This document shows, piece after piece, positions 43,049 to 52,300 of a stretch of DNA of 64,000 bases; the first letter of the stretch is position 1, and each line of letters starts with the position of its first letter. A model generated the notes under the pieces. That model saw nothing but the letters and a program-made list of their open reading frames with translations. It searched no databases and was not told the DNA's origin. Location of the stretch: contig OZ018323.1 of assembly GCA_963969495.1 (NCBI GenBank), forward strand, positions 68,035,720 through 68,099,719, written 5' to 3'. The position numbers were made by a program, and so were the translations under genes. The DNA comes from Ceratothoa steindachneri. Its lineage: Eukaryota > Arthropoda > Malacostraca > Isopoda > Cymothoidae.

Positions 43049-45223
43049 TTAATCGTCGACCGGGTTCCGACTTAACGAGTCGGCCATACAATTGTTGGAC
43101 CCTTTTATATATTGAATGGAGTACTGGTACTCCATCAAGAGTAAACTCCATCTCAGGAGTCTTCCATTCTTACTCTTATTTTTACTTAAGTATGACAATG
43201 GTTTATGGTCGCATTCCAACTTAAACTCGCGCCCTATTAGATAATATTTGAATTTACCTATGGACCATATTATGGCCAAAGCTTCGATTTCGATAGTAGC
43301 GTAAGCTTTTTCTCTACTCAACAGTTTCCTACTGACATAAGCTATGGGATAGGCTGTTTCGTCATCTTCGTATTGAAGCAATACTCTGCCTAACCCGTCT
43401 TGACTTGCCTCCGTGCGAAGGCCGAAGATCTTGTTGGGATTTGGTAAGCGAAGAATGGGCGCAGTTACGAGTTTTCCTTTTAGAACCTCCAACTGAGTTA
43501 TTGCATGGGGGTTCCACGTGACAGGGTCTGACGCTGTCTTTTTTAACAAATCATTCAGTGGGGCCGCAATGGAAGCGAAGTGTGGTACAAAACGCCTATA
43601 GAACGAGGCCGCTCCCATAAACGATCGGAGTTGTTTCTTTGTTTTCGGCTGGGGCATCTTGACTATGGCGTCCACTTTTTCTTGCTGGGTAGTCAAGTGT
43701 TTTTGTCCTATTTTGAATCCCAGGTAGTCAATGGATTCGTAGGCAAAATAACACTTGGTCGGCCCGGCGGTTAGACCTTGCTCCTTCAATTTCTTCAGCA
43801 ATGAGCGTAAGGCGTGTAAGTGTGACTCCCATGTACGGGTAGCTACGTACACGTTGTCGAAGTAAAACGACACGTCACTTAGTCCAGCGATAATTCGCCT
43901 CATCATCCTATTATAATTGCTACCGGCTGTAAGTAGTCCGAAGGGTAGCCTGGTAAACTGTAACAGACCTATCTCGGTCACAAAAGCCGTCAGTTTTTTG
44001 GACTCCTTAGCGAGAGGTATTTGATAGTACGCTTTACACAAATCCAATTCGGTGATGAATTTAGCGTCTTCAAATAAATGGAGATTTTGATCTATTAGTG
44101 GGATGGGCTCGGCGTCGAAAACGGTCACTGAATTCAATTTTCTGAAGTCCACGCACATCCGAAATGATTGATCAGGTTTCTTAACCATTACTATGGGGGA
44201 GCAATAATCGGACTCCGATGGCTCTAAAATTCCCAATTTTAGTAAATTCCGGACTTCCTTATTGAAGGCTTCTCGTAGGTGGATCGGTAAAGGATATGGT
44301 TTGCTTCGAACCACTGAATTAGTTTTTAGTTTTATTTCATGGATAAAATCCTTGGCACATCCGGGGTTTTCAGAAATGACTTCTGGGAATTCCATGAGCA
44401 AGTTCAACATTTCCGCTTTTTGTTGAATCTCTAAGTGGGGATTTATCTTTAAATCCACCCGAGGGTCTTCCGGGGTAGGTGAGAGCGAGGTAAGTTCGTA
44501 TTCCTCGTCTTGTTCCACACACACGGTGTGTATGACTTGCAGGGGCGTACCCGGGTAAACGGCATCCATCGGTTCTTCTTCGTCTAGAAGGGTAATATTC
44601 TTTATGCACGCGTGGCGGTGATATTTTTTTAGCATGTTTATGTGATAGGTTCTTCGACCTGTTGGGGTATCTATCAAGTAATCGACTGGACCCCGTGCCT
44701 CGATTACTTCGAACAGTCCCTTCCACTGGGCCCATAACTTATTATTTTCGGTCGGGAGTAATAATAAGACTTCATCTCCTGCCTTTAATTTTCGAGCCTT
44801 TGCTTTCATATCGAAGTAGTCCCGGTATTTGGCTAAATTTTTCTCGGCGTTCTCTCGAGCTAAGCCAGAGCAGTATTCTAGGCGCTCGCGCATATCCATC
44901 ACGTAGGCGTAAGACGATTTGATTTCTTGGTCGAGCTTCGCGTTGGAAAATAATTCCTTAAGAATACTCATAGGATCTCGCACATTTCTCCCGTATAATA
45001 GCTCAAAGGGCGAGAATCCCATCGTCCGATGAGGTATTTCTCGGCAGGCGAAAAGGGCTGCAAGCAGGTATCTGTGCCATTGTGTAGGGTTGTTTTGACA
45101 CAACTTCTTCAATATATTTTTGAGAGTCCCGTTTAATTTCTCGCAGATTCCGTTAGCGGCTGGATGAAATGGACTCGTAAAAATTGGCTTGACTAACAGT
45201 AGTTTATTAAAATACTCCATCAA
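43049..45223 (-). pseudogene. pol, distal part: integrase C-terminus, RT and RNase H
   Basis: The 724-codon frame starts within the integrase core: FTSPFHPAANGICEKLNGTL (catalytic Glu in ICEKLNG), then FACREIPHRTMGFSPFELLY and an integrase C-terminal SH3-like part (KLKAGDEVLLLLPTEN, then GPVDYLIDTPTGRRTYHINM) up to residue ~205. RT follows: VVRSKPYPLPIHLREAFNKE, FRMCVDFRKLNSVTV, ITELDLCKAYYQIPLAKESK, RLPFGLLTAGSNYNRMM and SFYFDNVYVA. The usual YxDD box is YFDN: one catalytic Asp is Asn. Then FLGFKIG-like DYLGFKIGQK, QLRSFMGAASFYRRFVPHFA and RNase H (FGLRTEASQDGLGRVLLQYE with Glu for the first Asp; ATIEIEALAIIWSIGKFKYY; ECDHKPL; SNNCMADSLSR). Integrase joined in frame upstream of RT is the key finding. 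Confidence 0.92.
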
Positions 45224-45958
45224 TTCTGAGGTGAATTGGCGCCCTCTGTCCGAAAGAATTTCTTTAGGCAGGCCTACTCATGCAAATATTGAAATTAATG
45301 CTTCCGCGCAGGAAATAGTGTCAATCTTCCGTAGTGTTACGGCATCTGGGAACCGGGTGGCACAATCCACTAGGGTGAGGATGTAGGAGTGTCCTCCACT
45401 TGAAGGGGGGTGAATTGGTCCCACCAAATCAATAGCCACTCGAAAGAATGGTTCGGTTATAACGGGCACCTTTTGTTAGGGTGCGGGAGGTACCCGTCCT
45501 CTGGAGGGATCCTTCTGACACACGTCGCATGATCGGCAATAGGCCACAATTTCCCTGGCGGCCTGGGGCCAATAAAAGTGTCGGAATATCTGCTGCGCCG
45601 TTTTGTTGTGCCCAAAGTGTCCGGCTAATATTCCATCATGCGCGGTATTCAAAATTCTTTGCGTGTATTCTTGAGGTACACACAGTGCTTTCTTGTTCTC
45701 CTTATCCTCCTCGCTGATAGTACGGTAGAGAAGTGAGTCTTCTACGATATACTGGATAGGCTTCTTTCCTTTCACTTGGAGAGTTTCACCTTTAATAGCT
45801 TTCTCCCATAGAGGTTTAAGAGTGGGGCATTCCTTCTGAGCACTGGCGAAGGAAGTCAATTTGAACCCATTGTCTTCGAGGGTAATCCTCGGGGTCAACT
45901 TAGCAGGTTGCTCTTTCCTCTGGGCTTCTTGTGCCCGGGTGACTACTTGTTGGGCCAC
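45224..45958 (-). pseudogene. pol, proximal part: protease tail, integrase zinc finger and core
   Basis: The frame begins near VVTRAQEAQRKE, a linker that normally follows the protease. The integrase zinc finger reads HDGILAGHFGHNKTAQQIFR, then HFYWPQAAREIVAYCRSCDV with CQK (H2C2). It passes a TAA near 45470-45472 (after VPPAP) and continues as PFFRVAIDLVGPIHPPSSGG (first catalytic Asp), YILTLVDCATRFPDAVTLRK, a TGA near 45275 where Arg is expected, and VGLPKEILSDRGRQFTSELM (second Asp). The same frame runs into the RT-bearing part at 45223, so pol was one reading frame with two later nonsense changes. Confidence 0.88.
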
Positions 45959-46003
45959 TTCTTGCTGGGGAATTAGGGGGTTTTGTCCGATTAGTACTGC
46001 GCA

Positions 46004-47115
46004 CTACTTAATCGGGATCGCGGCAGTCAGGTTTTGCACCTGTTGTCTCGAGGTCTCCCTCAGTCGGGAGTTATGTGGGCACTGGAAACTCAGGTGACCT
46101 ATTATCCCGCAGGTATAACCAGTGACGGGCTTCCTGGGATACGTGCTGGTATTAGGGTATGATCCTTGTGGAATCCTAACTTCTTTTTGATTTTTTACTC
46201 CTCCAAAATTTGGTTTATAAGTTCCTTTTGCTGCTGAGAACTTAAAGGGCTTCTTCTGTAAATGCCTGGGTGGCGGCCCATTTTTCTTTGGGGAGGGAGC
46301 CTTCTCTTTCTTGTACTCCCTAGGATATAAACGATGATTTACCGCGTGGAGGTCAGCCTCGTCCAGACACTCGTTGAAGGTAGAAGCTTTTCGGTCCTTA
46401 ACGAATGCACGGATTTCCTGGGGTAGTGTACTTAGTAACTGATCTCTAAGCATGAAGTCGACGACCGCAGCGACTTCGTTCTCTACCCCTTCTGACTCCA
46501 TCCAAAACTGTAGGCTTCGACGAAGCTCAAAGCCAAAATGTTTGTATGTTTGTCCAGGTCTTATAAGAGCCTGCCTGAACTTCGTCCTATATTCTTCCGG
46601 GTTAAGGTTTGTTGCTGAGAGAAGTTCGGCTTTGAGGGTGGAATAGTTCACAGTCGCTTCTGAGGGTAAAGATACGAATATCTCTCTCATCCTACGATTG
46701 AGTAGCGGTAACAGTCTGGCGAACACATCTTCTTCTAGGTCCCAATTATTTACTTCAAATATTTTTTTAAAATGGGAGAGATATGAGCATAATTCTTCTT
46801 CGTCCTTGCACTCCAGGAGTTTCATGCTGGCCGCTGGTGACACTCCTGTTCTGGATGACACTGACTGCACCTCTAACTGGTCTTTACTAAGAGCTCTTCG
46901 TGGGCTCTTATCTTCTCTCTTTCATGAGCTTCCATTTTCGTCTTTTCTCTTCTTTCATCCGCTTCCATTTTCATTTTACGTTCCTCTCTCCTTTCTTCTA
47001 TTTCATTTCTCTCTTTCTCCTGAATAAACGAGCTCAGATCGGCTCCTTCCAGTCCGAGCCTTTGACCTTGGTTCCGATAAAGGGAAAACAATGCCATCGC
47101 GCTTATGTCAGTCAT
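46004..47115 (-). pseudogene. gag: charged coiled coil, capsid-like region and zinc knuckle
   Basis: The first part (47115-46873) begins MTDISAMALFSLYRNQGQRL and has a highly charged helix rich in Glu, Arg and Lys (EERREERKMKMEADERREKT). A one-base shift near 46870 leads to the capsid-like part (MKLLECKDEEELCSYLSHFK, then FARLLPLLNRRMREIFVSLP, YRTKFRQALIRPGQTYKHFG and LPQEIRAFVKDRKASTFNEC), which resembles a SCAN/retroelement capsid C-terminal fold. A basic linker precedes GYTCGIIGHLSFQC. The first Cys of the knuckle (CxxC) is Gly, so zinc binding is damaged. A TAG at 46003-46001 ends the frame; pol follows in the same frame (CAVLIGQN), but the protease body that should lie between is missing. 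Confidence 0.85.
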
Positions 47116-47317
47116 CTACCTTGTTTTTAATCAAGCCTGACCTACTCTACCACCGAAACTTACCACTTGGCCTAACAATTACCTTTAGATTGTATCCACC
47201 TCTAACTTTACCAATTTTCCACTCGTCAAATATTCTATTATTCTTGGTGTTCCTTTTATGTGTTAGCTCTTCCTTAAATAGACACTGCTGGGTTCTTTCT
47301 AATATAAAACCTATAGA

Positions 47318-47327
47318 CCTGACACCA
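47318..47327 (-). promoter_or_regulatory. Primer-binding site, tRNA-Leu type
   Basis: On the minus strand TGGTGTCAGG starts 11 bases inside the 5' LTR. It is complementary to the CCTGACACCA 3' end typical of tRNA-Leu. Pairing beyond ten bases is not obvious, so later mutations or a short match are possible. Confidence 0.6.
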
Positions 47328-47338
47328 CTTTTATAATA

Positions 47339-48892
47339 TGTCGTTGAATGACCCTTGGTTTTGATCACTATACTCTTTGACACCCTTTTAGTAGCGGTAT
47401 GTTTTAAGGGGCGTGAGTTACTTCTATGATGAAGTAGGCTTTGTTCTAAGAGTGCTAATTCAGCAGTTTTATTATTAAGGAAGAGCTATTTTTAAAGACA
47501 TAAGGATAAGAGGAAACACCAGAATCTACCAAAATAAACATGTATTTTAAATGAAACATTTAATTATTACAAACCAACCGTTAACACCTTTCTATCTTTG
47601 GCATCAAAGATCTTTCAATGACAAAAAATAAACAAATAGGCTTCCCGTAAATATACCAATTGCCAATTAGTATTTTTTTATCGTGACTCTATTTGATTAG
47701 CGTTAAACATTAAATTAACGTACTCTCGTCTACAAACACATATGAATTAGGTTCAAGAACAATGGTTTATACTCTCCTTTAAAACGTGGGACGTACTAAA
47801 CTTCTACTATCGCAATAGGAATATAAATGTTATTTTTAACTTACAGGTAGGTATTAGGGATTGCCGGATGTCGCTGGAGGACTTATCTCTCGCTTTGAAG
47901 TGTTGTGGCCGCTGGTTCAATTTTCATGGAGGAGGGATTGCTTGTCGCCTGTGACGGGGGCTGATTCTTCAACGTAATTAAAGAACGGGAGCTCGTTGGG
48001 GCTGGGTTCTTCTCCTCTCACTCTTACGGAGCTTGAGATGTGAGAGTCGCTCGAGTGTGAGCGGCTTTGCTTTTCTTCCGTCGGACTTCTTTGCAGACTG
48101 AAAAGGCTTCTTCGGTATGGCACAGATATAAAGCTTGACTATTTAGGTTAATACGGCCCTGAAAGGGGGGGATCGATTTTCTCAATCTGATCCTATCGTT
48201 TCTAACGGAAATAGTCTTGTATGGCTGAAGGATCGATCTTCACGAACTAACCCTTCTTCTGGTGTATCGACTTCTAATCTTCTTGTCTGGCTGAAAGATC
48301 GATCTTCACGAACTAATCTTTCTTCTGGCGAATTGACTTCTAATAATCTTCTTGTCTGGCCGATGGATCGATCTTCACGAACTAATCCTACCCTGGCGTA
48401 TCGACTTCTGATAATCCTCTCCTCTTTCTTTGCGGGGCTTATTTATAGGCGGATTGCCGCCCCATCTAAAGGGGGAAGTGACCAGGCCACAAAGTCAAAG
48501 GAGGTGGGGGGGGGGGGCGAATGGTGAGTTAGCATCTGGGGAGAGCGAGAATTCCTGAGGTGGCACTGGGGTGCCCAAGTCAGCTCGCAAATTAGAGGCT
48601 CGCAACCGTACCGCTACTTGGCGTGCCTTCTAACTCGCACCGCTTTTTTTTCCATAACCACGGGTTTATGGGTCTCGTAGGTAATTGGATCGTTAGAGTG
48701 TCGTTTAAGGACCTTAGGTGGTCGCATTAAAACAGATGTTAGCTCCAACTGCCCACAGCGGCGGGGAGATCTCACATAGTAAGCAGTTTCGCCTGCTACC
48801 TTTCCCACGCTTCTCCTCATGAGGGACGGGGGGGGGGGGGCTTTAATGTACATATACTCCTCCAGGATGATTAATGTAGCCATTTCTCTACA
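47339..48892 (-). repeat. 5' LTR, 1554 bp (longer than the 3' LTR)
   Basis: It matches the 3' LTR at both ends (tgtcgt at the left, ctctaca at the right). It has a ~51-bp insertion right after tgtcgt (47345-47394) and about 800 extra bases near 47443-48255, including additional copies of the gatcgatcttcacgaacta subrepeat (48230, 48297, 48366). Two LTRs are identical when an element inserts, so one of them has changed since: either a deletion in the 3' LTR between subrepeats or an insertion here. A TATA-like element is at 48434-48444. Confidence 0.85.
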
Positions 48893-49677
48893 TTTCGATT
48901 GGGAGCTTCGGTGGCCGATATGCATCACTTTGCATTTGCTCACGTTAAAGGCATTTGCCACGTGTCCGACCACTCCCCAATCTTCCGAAGATCTTCTTGT
49001 AGGCGGGCAGTATTTCCTTGCTTTGCAACGTTCATACCAAGCTTGGTATCATTGGCAAATTGAGAAATTTTCGCAACCATGTCACCATCCATGTCGTTAC
49101 CATAGATGATGAACAGTAGTGATCTCAAGACAGAACCTTGAGGAATACCGCTAATAACGGGCGCCATCTCAAAAGCCTGTCCATTCAACAACACCCGTTG
49201 CCGTCTGCCGCTTAGCCAGTTCTCTATCCAACCTGCTACGTTTCCATCTATGCCCAGTGCACGCACTTTTAGGAGAAGGCGGCGGTGTGGTACCTTATTA
49301 AAGGTTTTCTGAAAGTCTAAGTAGATAACATCCATTGCCTTATCCCGATCATGCTCACCGAAAACGAAATGGAAGAATTCCACAAGATTCGTCAGGCGTG
49401 ACCGTTGCCTTCTGAACCGGTGCTGGGAACTCCCCAAGAGCAAGTTTGACTCTAAATGTGACGTTATTTTGTCCACCATGATGCTTTCCATGAGTTTACC
49501 AACTATCGAAGTTAAACTAATAGGTCGGTAGTTCGACGGTTGGCTAGAGTCTCCTTTCTTGAAGATGAGAGCCACCTCCGCCTCAACCCAGGCTCCAGGA
49601 ACGCATCCGGTCCGGATTGACATGTTGAAGATTGTGCCCAGATGTTGTGACACTTCATCGCCTACTTCTTTCAACAC
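48893..49677 (-). pseudogene. CR1-like RT, palm part (before the LTR insertion)
   Basis: Minus strand: MLKEVGDEVSQHLGTIFNMS, VPGAWVEAEVALIFKKGDSS, QPSNYRPISLTSIVGKLMES, QHRFRRQRSRLTNLVEFFHF, VIYLDFQKTFNKVPHRRLLL, SGIPQGSVLRSLLFIIYGND, KISQFANDTKLGMNVAKQGN and EWSDTWQMPLT, then a frame slip into NVSKCKVMHIGHRSSQSK. The catalytic ADD is AND here, so the first Asp of the box is Asn. ORF2 continues beyond the LTR element at 42091. Confidence 0.88.
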
Positions 49678-49679
49678 TT

Positions 49680-51015
49680 TGGGTTGAAACTCGTCCGGTC
49701 CAGGGGACTTATTCGCCTTTATATCGTTGATTTTCTTCTCTATTTCGAATTAGGTGAAGTGCATTTGCTCCAGCTTCTTACCCAAGCAATAGTTCGTGAG
49801 AGGACCACACTCTTCAATGAACACTGAGGAGAAGTAGTCATTGAGGAGGTTAGCATTTTCTACATTTAAGTGATTTAATGCCTTCCCCCCCCCCCGCCCT
49901 CCTTATTCCTCCAAGGGGCTAATCGTTCGACGGATTGGTTTACGGCTATTTACATATCCAAAGAACTCCTTGAGATTCTTTTTGCAAAGTCTCGCCACTC
50001 GGAGTTCCTCGCACGTTTTGCCGCCCTTATGCTGGACTTCACTCTCCTATCTAGCCTCCGGTACTCTTCAGAGTCCCCCGAAGTCTTTGACTGCCGGTAC
50101 ACAGATCTTTTCTCCCTCAGCAGTTGACCAATTTCTTTATTAAACCACCTTGGTTGAACGGAAGACCGACGCAGGCTTTTCACAGGAATAAATTGTGATT
50201 GAAGACATATGAACGTAGATTTGAAACTATTCCACAGATCTTCAACATTATCATACCCTCCAAGCCTCGCATCAGCCAATCCTGCAAGGAGACCTGCGAA
50301 GTCTGCTCTTCTCAAATCAAGTTTCCTTGATTCACAAGTCGCAGACTCTACCTTGGGGACTTTGACAATAAATCTAACTAGCCGGTGTTCACTGCCACCG
50401 ATCTCCTCGCCTACAGAGAGATCTTCAACGATGTCGTCCTCAGAGGAGAAAACCAAGTCGAGGGTATTATCGCTTCTCATCGGCTCTCTCACCCATTGAG
50501 TCAGGAACTCGTTGTTCACGAGCTCTAGGAGCAGTGCGTTCTCGCCACAAGGTTATCTGGTTTCCCAGTCAACTTGGGTGTTGAAGTCTCCCATGACAAT
50601 ACACACTCTGTCTTCAACAAGTTCACCCAGCAGCCGGTATAGCTCCCTGTCCTTTTCAACGAGTTGGGCAGGGGGTCTATAAAGCAGCAGGGTCTTGTAA
50701 CTGGCAGGACCTATCTCCAGGTCTACATCTAGGAGCTTGTGGTCGGATATAATGTTGCAGTTCGTCGTTTTGAATGTATCCCTAACATACAACATCACAC
50801 CGCACCCTCTCTGTCTAGCCTATTTTTAGAAAGAGTTGGTAGCCGGGAATCATGAATTCTCCCTCAAAATTTCAGTTTGAGTTTTTTACCAATGACTCCG
50901 TTATGGCCACTATTTCGGGTTCTTTCGTCGCTACAAGGCCACGAAGTTCAAGAAACTTGTTCCTGATTGACCTCGCATTGAACAGAACTTTCAAAGAGTC
51001 CCCGAATGTAGGACT
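49680..51015 (-). pseudogene. CR1-like ORF2: endonuclease and linker
   Basis: The minus strand starts LFNARSIRNKFLELRGLVAT, then PEIVAITESLVKNSN (catalytic Glu of the ITES box), a stop, MIPGYQLF, and after a frameshift GVMLYVRDTFKTTN, VCIVMGDFNTQVDWETR (Asp and Asn of GDFN), then NEFLTQWVREPMRSDNTLDL and GGSEHRLVRFIVKV (SDH-like box is SEH). This is an exonuclease-endonuclease-phosphatase family domain that nicks target DNA. The linker (WFNKEIGQLLREKRSVYRQS, SIRAAKRARNSEWRD) is closely similar to the start of the copy at 30421. C runs near 49885-49896 lie in the gap before the RT. Confidence 0.85.
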
Positions 51016-51017
51016 CT

Positions 51018-51665
51018 CTACCCTCTTTCGTTCTCAGGCTTGTTTGTTGGCGCGGTGGCACTCCTCTTAGCAACCCCCGAAAAGGTCGTACCAGGAGTGA
51101 CGCGGGCGTACTGGCGCACGTCCGCCTTTACTCTGGGCCGAATACTCCTTTGGGTCCTCTCTACGACATCCTGGATCATGTTCGACAGAAAGGCCTTTCC
51201 TTTAAAGGAAAGATGTATCCCATCCCTATGGTAGAGATAATTCCTATCATAAAAGGTGCGGTACGGGTCCACGAAAAAGAACCCCTCTGCCGTACACAAA
51301 TCTGCCAGGCACCGGTTCAAAGAGACGTTCCTCGAGTGAGCGGTCCATGTTGGACCTCTCCTCGGGAGCATCCCGACTACAACACGTATGCGGGTTTTTA
51401 GCCCACAGTAGTCCACGGCGCCCATGAGTGTGTGGATGATTTTATCTGTAGGGCCTACCCTACCTCCTCTCAGATAGAGGTCGTTGCCACTTACCATCAG
51501 AGCAACGACTGAGCTTTTAGAAATCTGAGATTTCTCCGCCTGTGCTCTGATGTGGTGCTTACCCCATTCTGAGAGGCAGCTTACATTCATATTAGTGCCA
51601 AGGCGGACCGCAAGCAAGGGCTGCAGACCCCGTGCTTGAGAATCACCAATAAGGTTGACCCTTAC
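51018..51665 (-). pseudogene. CR1-like ORF1 part: SGNH/GDSL esterase domain
   Basis: The frame reads VRVNLIGDSQARGLQPLLAV (block I: GDS with the nucleophilic Ser), then SLSEWG-like CLSEWGKHHI, SSVVALMVSGNDLYLRGGRV (block III: GND), KTRIRVVVGMLPRRGPTWTA, LNRCLADLCTAEGFFFVDPY and YLYHRDGIHLSFKGKAFLSN (block V: Asp-x-x-His). These are the SGNH-hydrolase blocks, so Ser, Asn, Asp and His are all present. CR1 ORF1 proteins are known to carry such an esterase. A C-terminal tail of about 50 residues ends at a stop. A one-base slip upstream (near 51660) separates it from the coiled-coil frame. Confidence 0.85.
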
Positions 51666-52300
51666 ACATTTGTCTGCAGACGACTGAGTCTTCCCTTTCG
51701 GAGGCGACTTGCTGGTTTCCTTCTTTTCTCTAGATTTTTCTTCTTGGTATTCTTTTTCTTATCTTCCTTTGCCTTCTCTTCTTCTGTTTCTACTTTCTCG
51801 TCTTCTGTTTCCACTTTCTTTTCTTCTATTATACTTTCTCTTCTTCTCTTTCTAATTTCTCTCCTCTCTTCTTTCCCTTTTTCCTCTTTCTTTTCTTCTT
51901 TTTGGCTCGTTGAGGTAGTCCTGCAGCAGAAGACTCCTGCTCTTGGACGTCGAAGGTCTTCTCTCCTTCGCACTCGCCTGAGCATATGCCCCTCTCTGAT
52001 TTTAAGAAGTAAACCTCCCTTTTGAGGAGGAGTTCTCCTCTCTCAGTTGAGTGATGCTCTCCTCCAGGCGCTTCTCCAGTTCGTAGAAGCCACAGACACT
52101 AACGGCATCTGTGAGCTCCTAGCAGCTCCTGCCCACGAAGTCTTCACTCCATCTATAAACTTTGCAGATTTTGCAGGTTAGCTTGTGGAACGGAGGATCA
52201 TTCTTCTTCGCTATTTTAAAAACTCTGGGACCATACGCATTAAAAAAGGGTTTTTGTGTATGATTTTCTCTCGCACTAATCACATCCGCCTATTTCCAGG
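51662..52300 (-). pseudogene. CR1-like ORF1 N-terminal part: zinc motif and coiled coil
   Basis: Near 52190-52140 a Cys pattern (LTCKICKVYRWSEDFVGRSC) resembles a small zinc-binding finger. It is followed by ELEKRLEESITQLREEN (52060-52015), a heptad-like helix, and then a long charged segment KKEEKGKEERREIRKRRRES, with EEKKVETEDEKVETEEEKAK (51920-51770). Zn-finger plus coiled coil before an esterase is a familiar layout for CR1 ORF1, whose product binds and multimerises on RNA. The start codon was not fixed. Confidence 0.6.

Larger units (their letters stand above)
42092..48892 (-). mobile_element. Ty3/gypsy-type LTR retrotransposon with integrase before RT (Gmr1-like order)
   Basis: Two LTRs (42092-42768 and 47339-48892) bound a 4.57-kb interior on the minus strand. 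In transcript order the interior has a primer-binding site, gag with a zinc knuckle, a protease remnant, the integrase zinc finger and core, then RT and RNase H. The LTR sequence starts TGTAGAG and ends ACGACA. In ordinary Ty3/gypsy elements integrase is last; integrase before RT with gypsy-like RT is the arrangement reported for the Gmr1 lineage. The insertion is in a CR1 LINE. Candidate target duplication is weak (gtgcg at 42087-42091, tttcg at 48893-48897, two mismatches). Nonsense codons, a gag frameshift, a protease deletion and active-site changes make it inactive. Confidence 0.88.
41439..52300 (-). mobile_element. Near full-length CR1-like LINE, split by an LTR retrotransposon
   Basis: On the minus strand this copy starts with a GC-rich 5' region near 52300 and runs through ORF1 (coiled coil and SGNH esterase) and ORF2 (endonuclease and RT) to the stop at 41439. 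The LTR element 42092-48892 sits inside the RT tail: the part before it ends at the HIGHR motif (48895) and the part after it resumes a few codons on at 42090. The intact paralogue at 28558-30421 is continuous here, which proves the insertion. Several frameshifts and stops show the LINE is dead as well. The subparts are listed separately. Confidence 0.9.

Noticed and set aside
43580..43774. Small plus-strand frames opposite pol
   Set aside because: Shadows of the conserved minus-strand reverse transcriptase.
49885..49900. Runs of C or G throughout (also 20380, 40254, 42391, 48827, 53874, 58750)
   Set aside because: Looked at as possible quadruplex or switch sites; they fall in retroelement UTRs/LTRs or gaps and could be sequencing-prone homopolymers, so not listed as regulatory.
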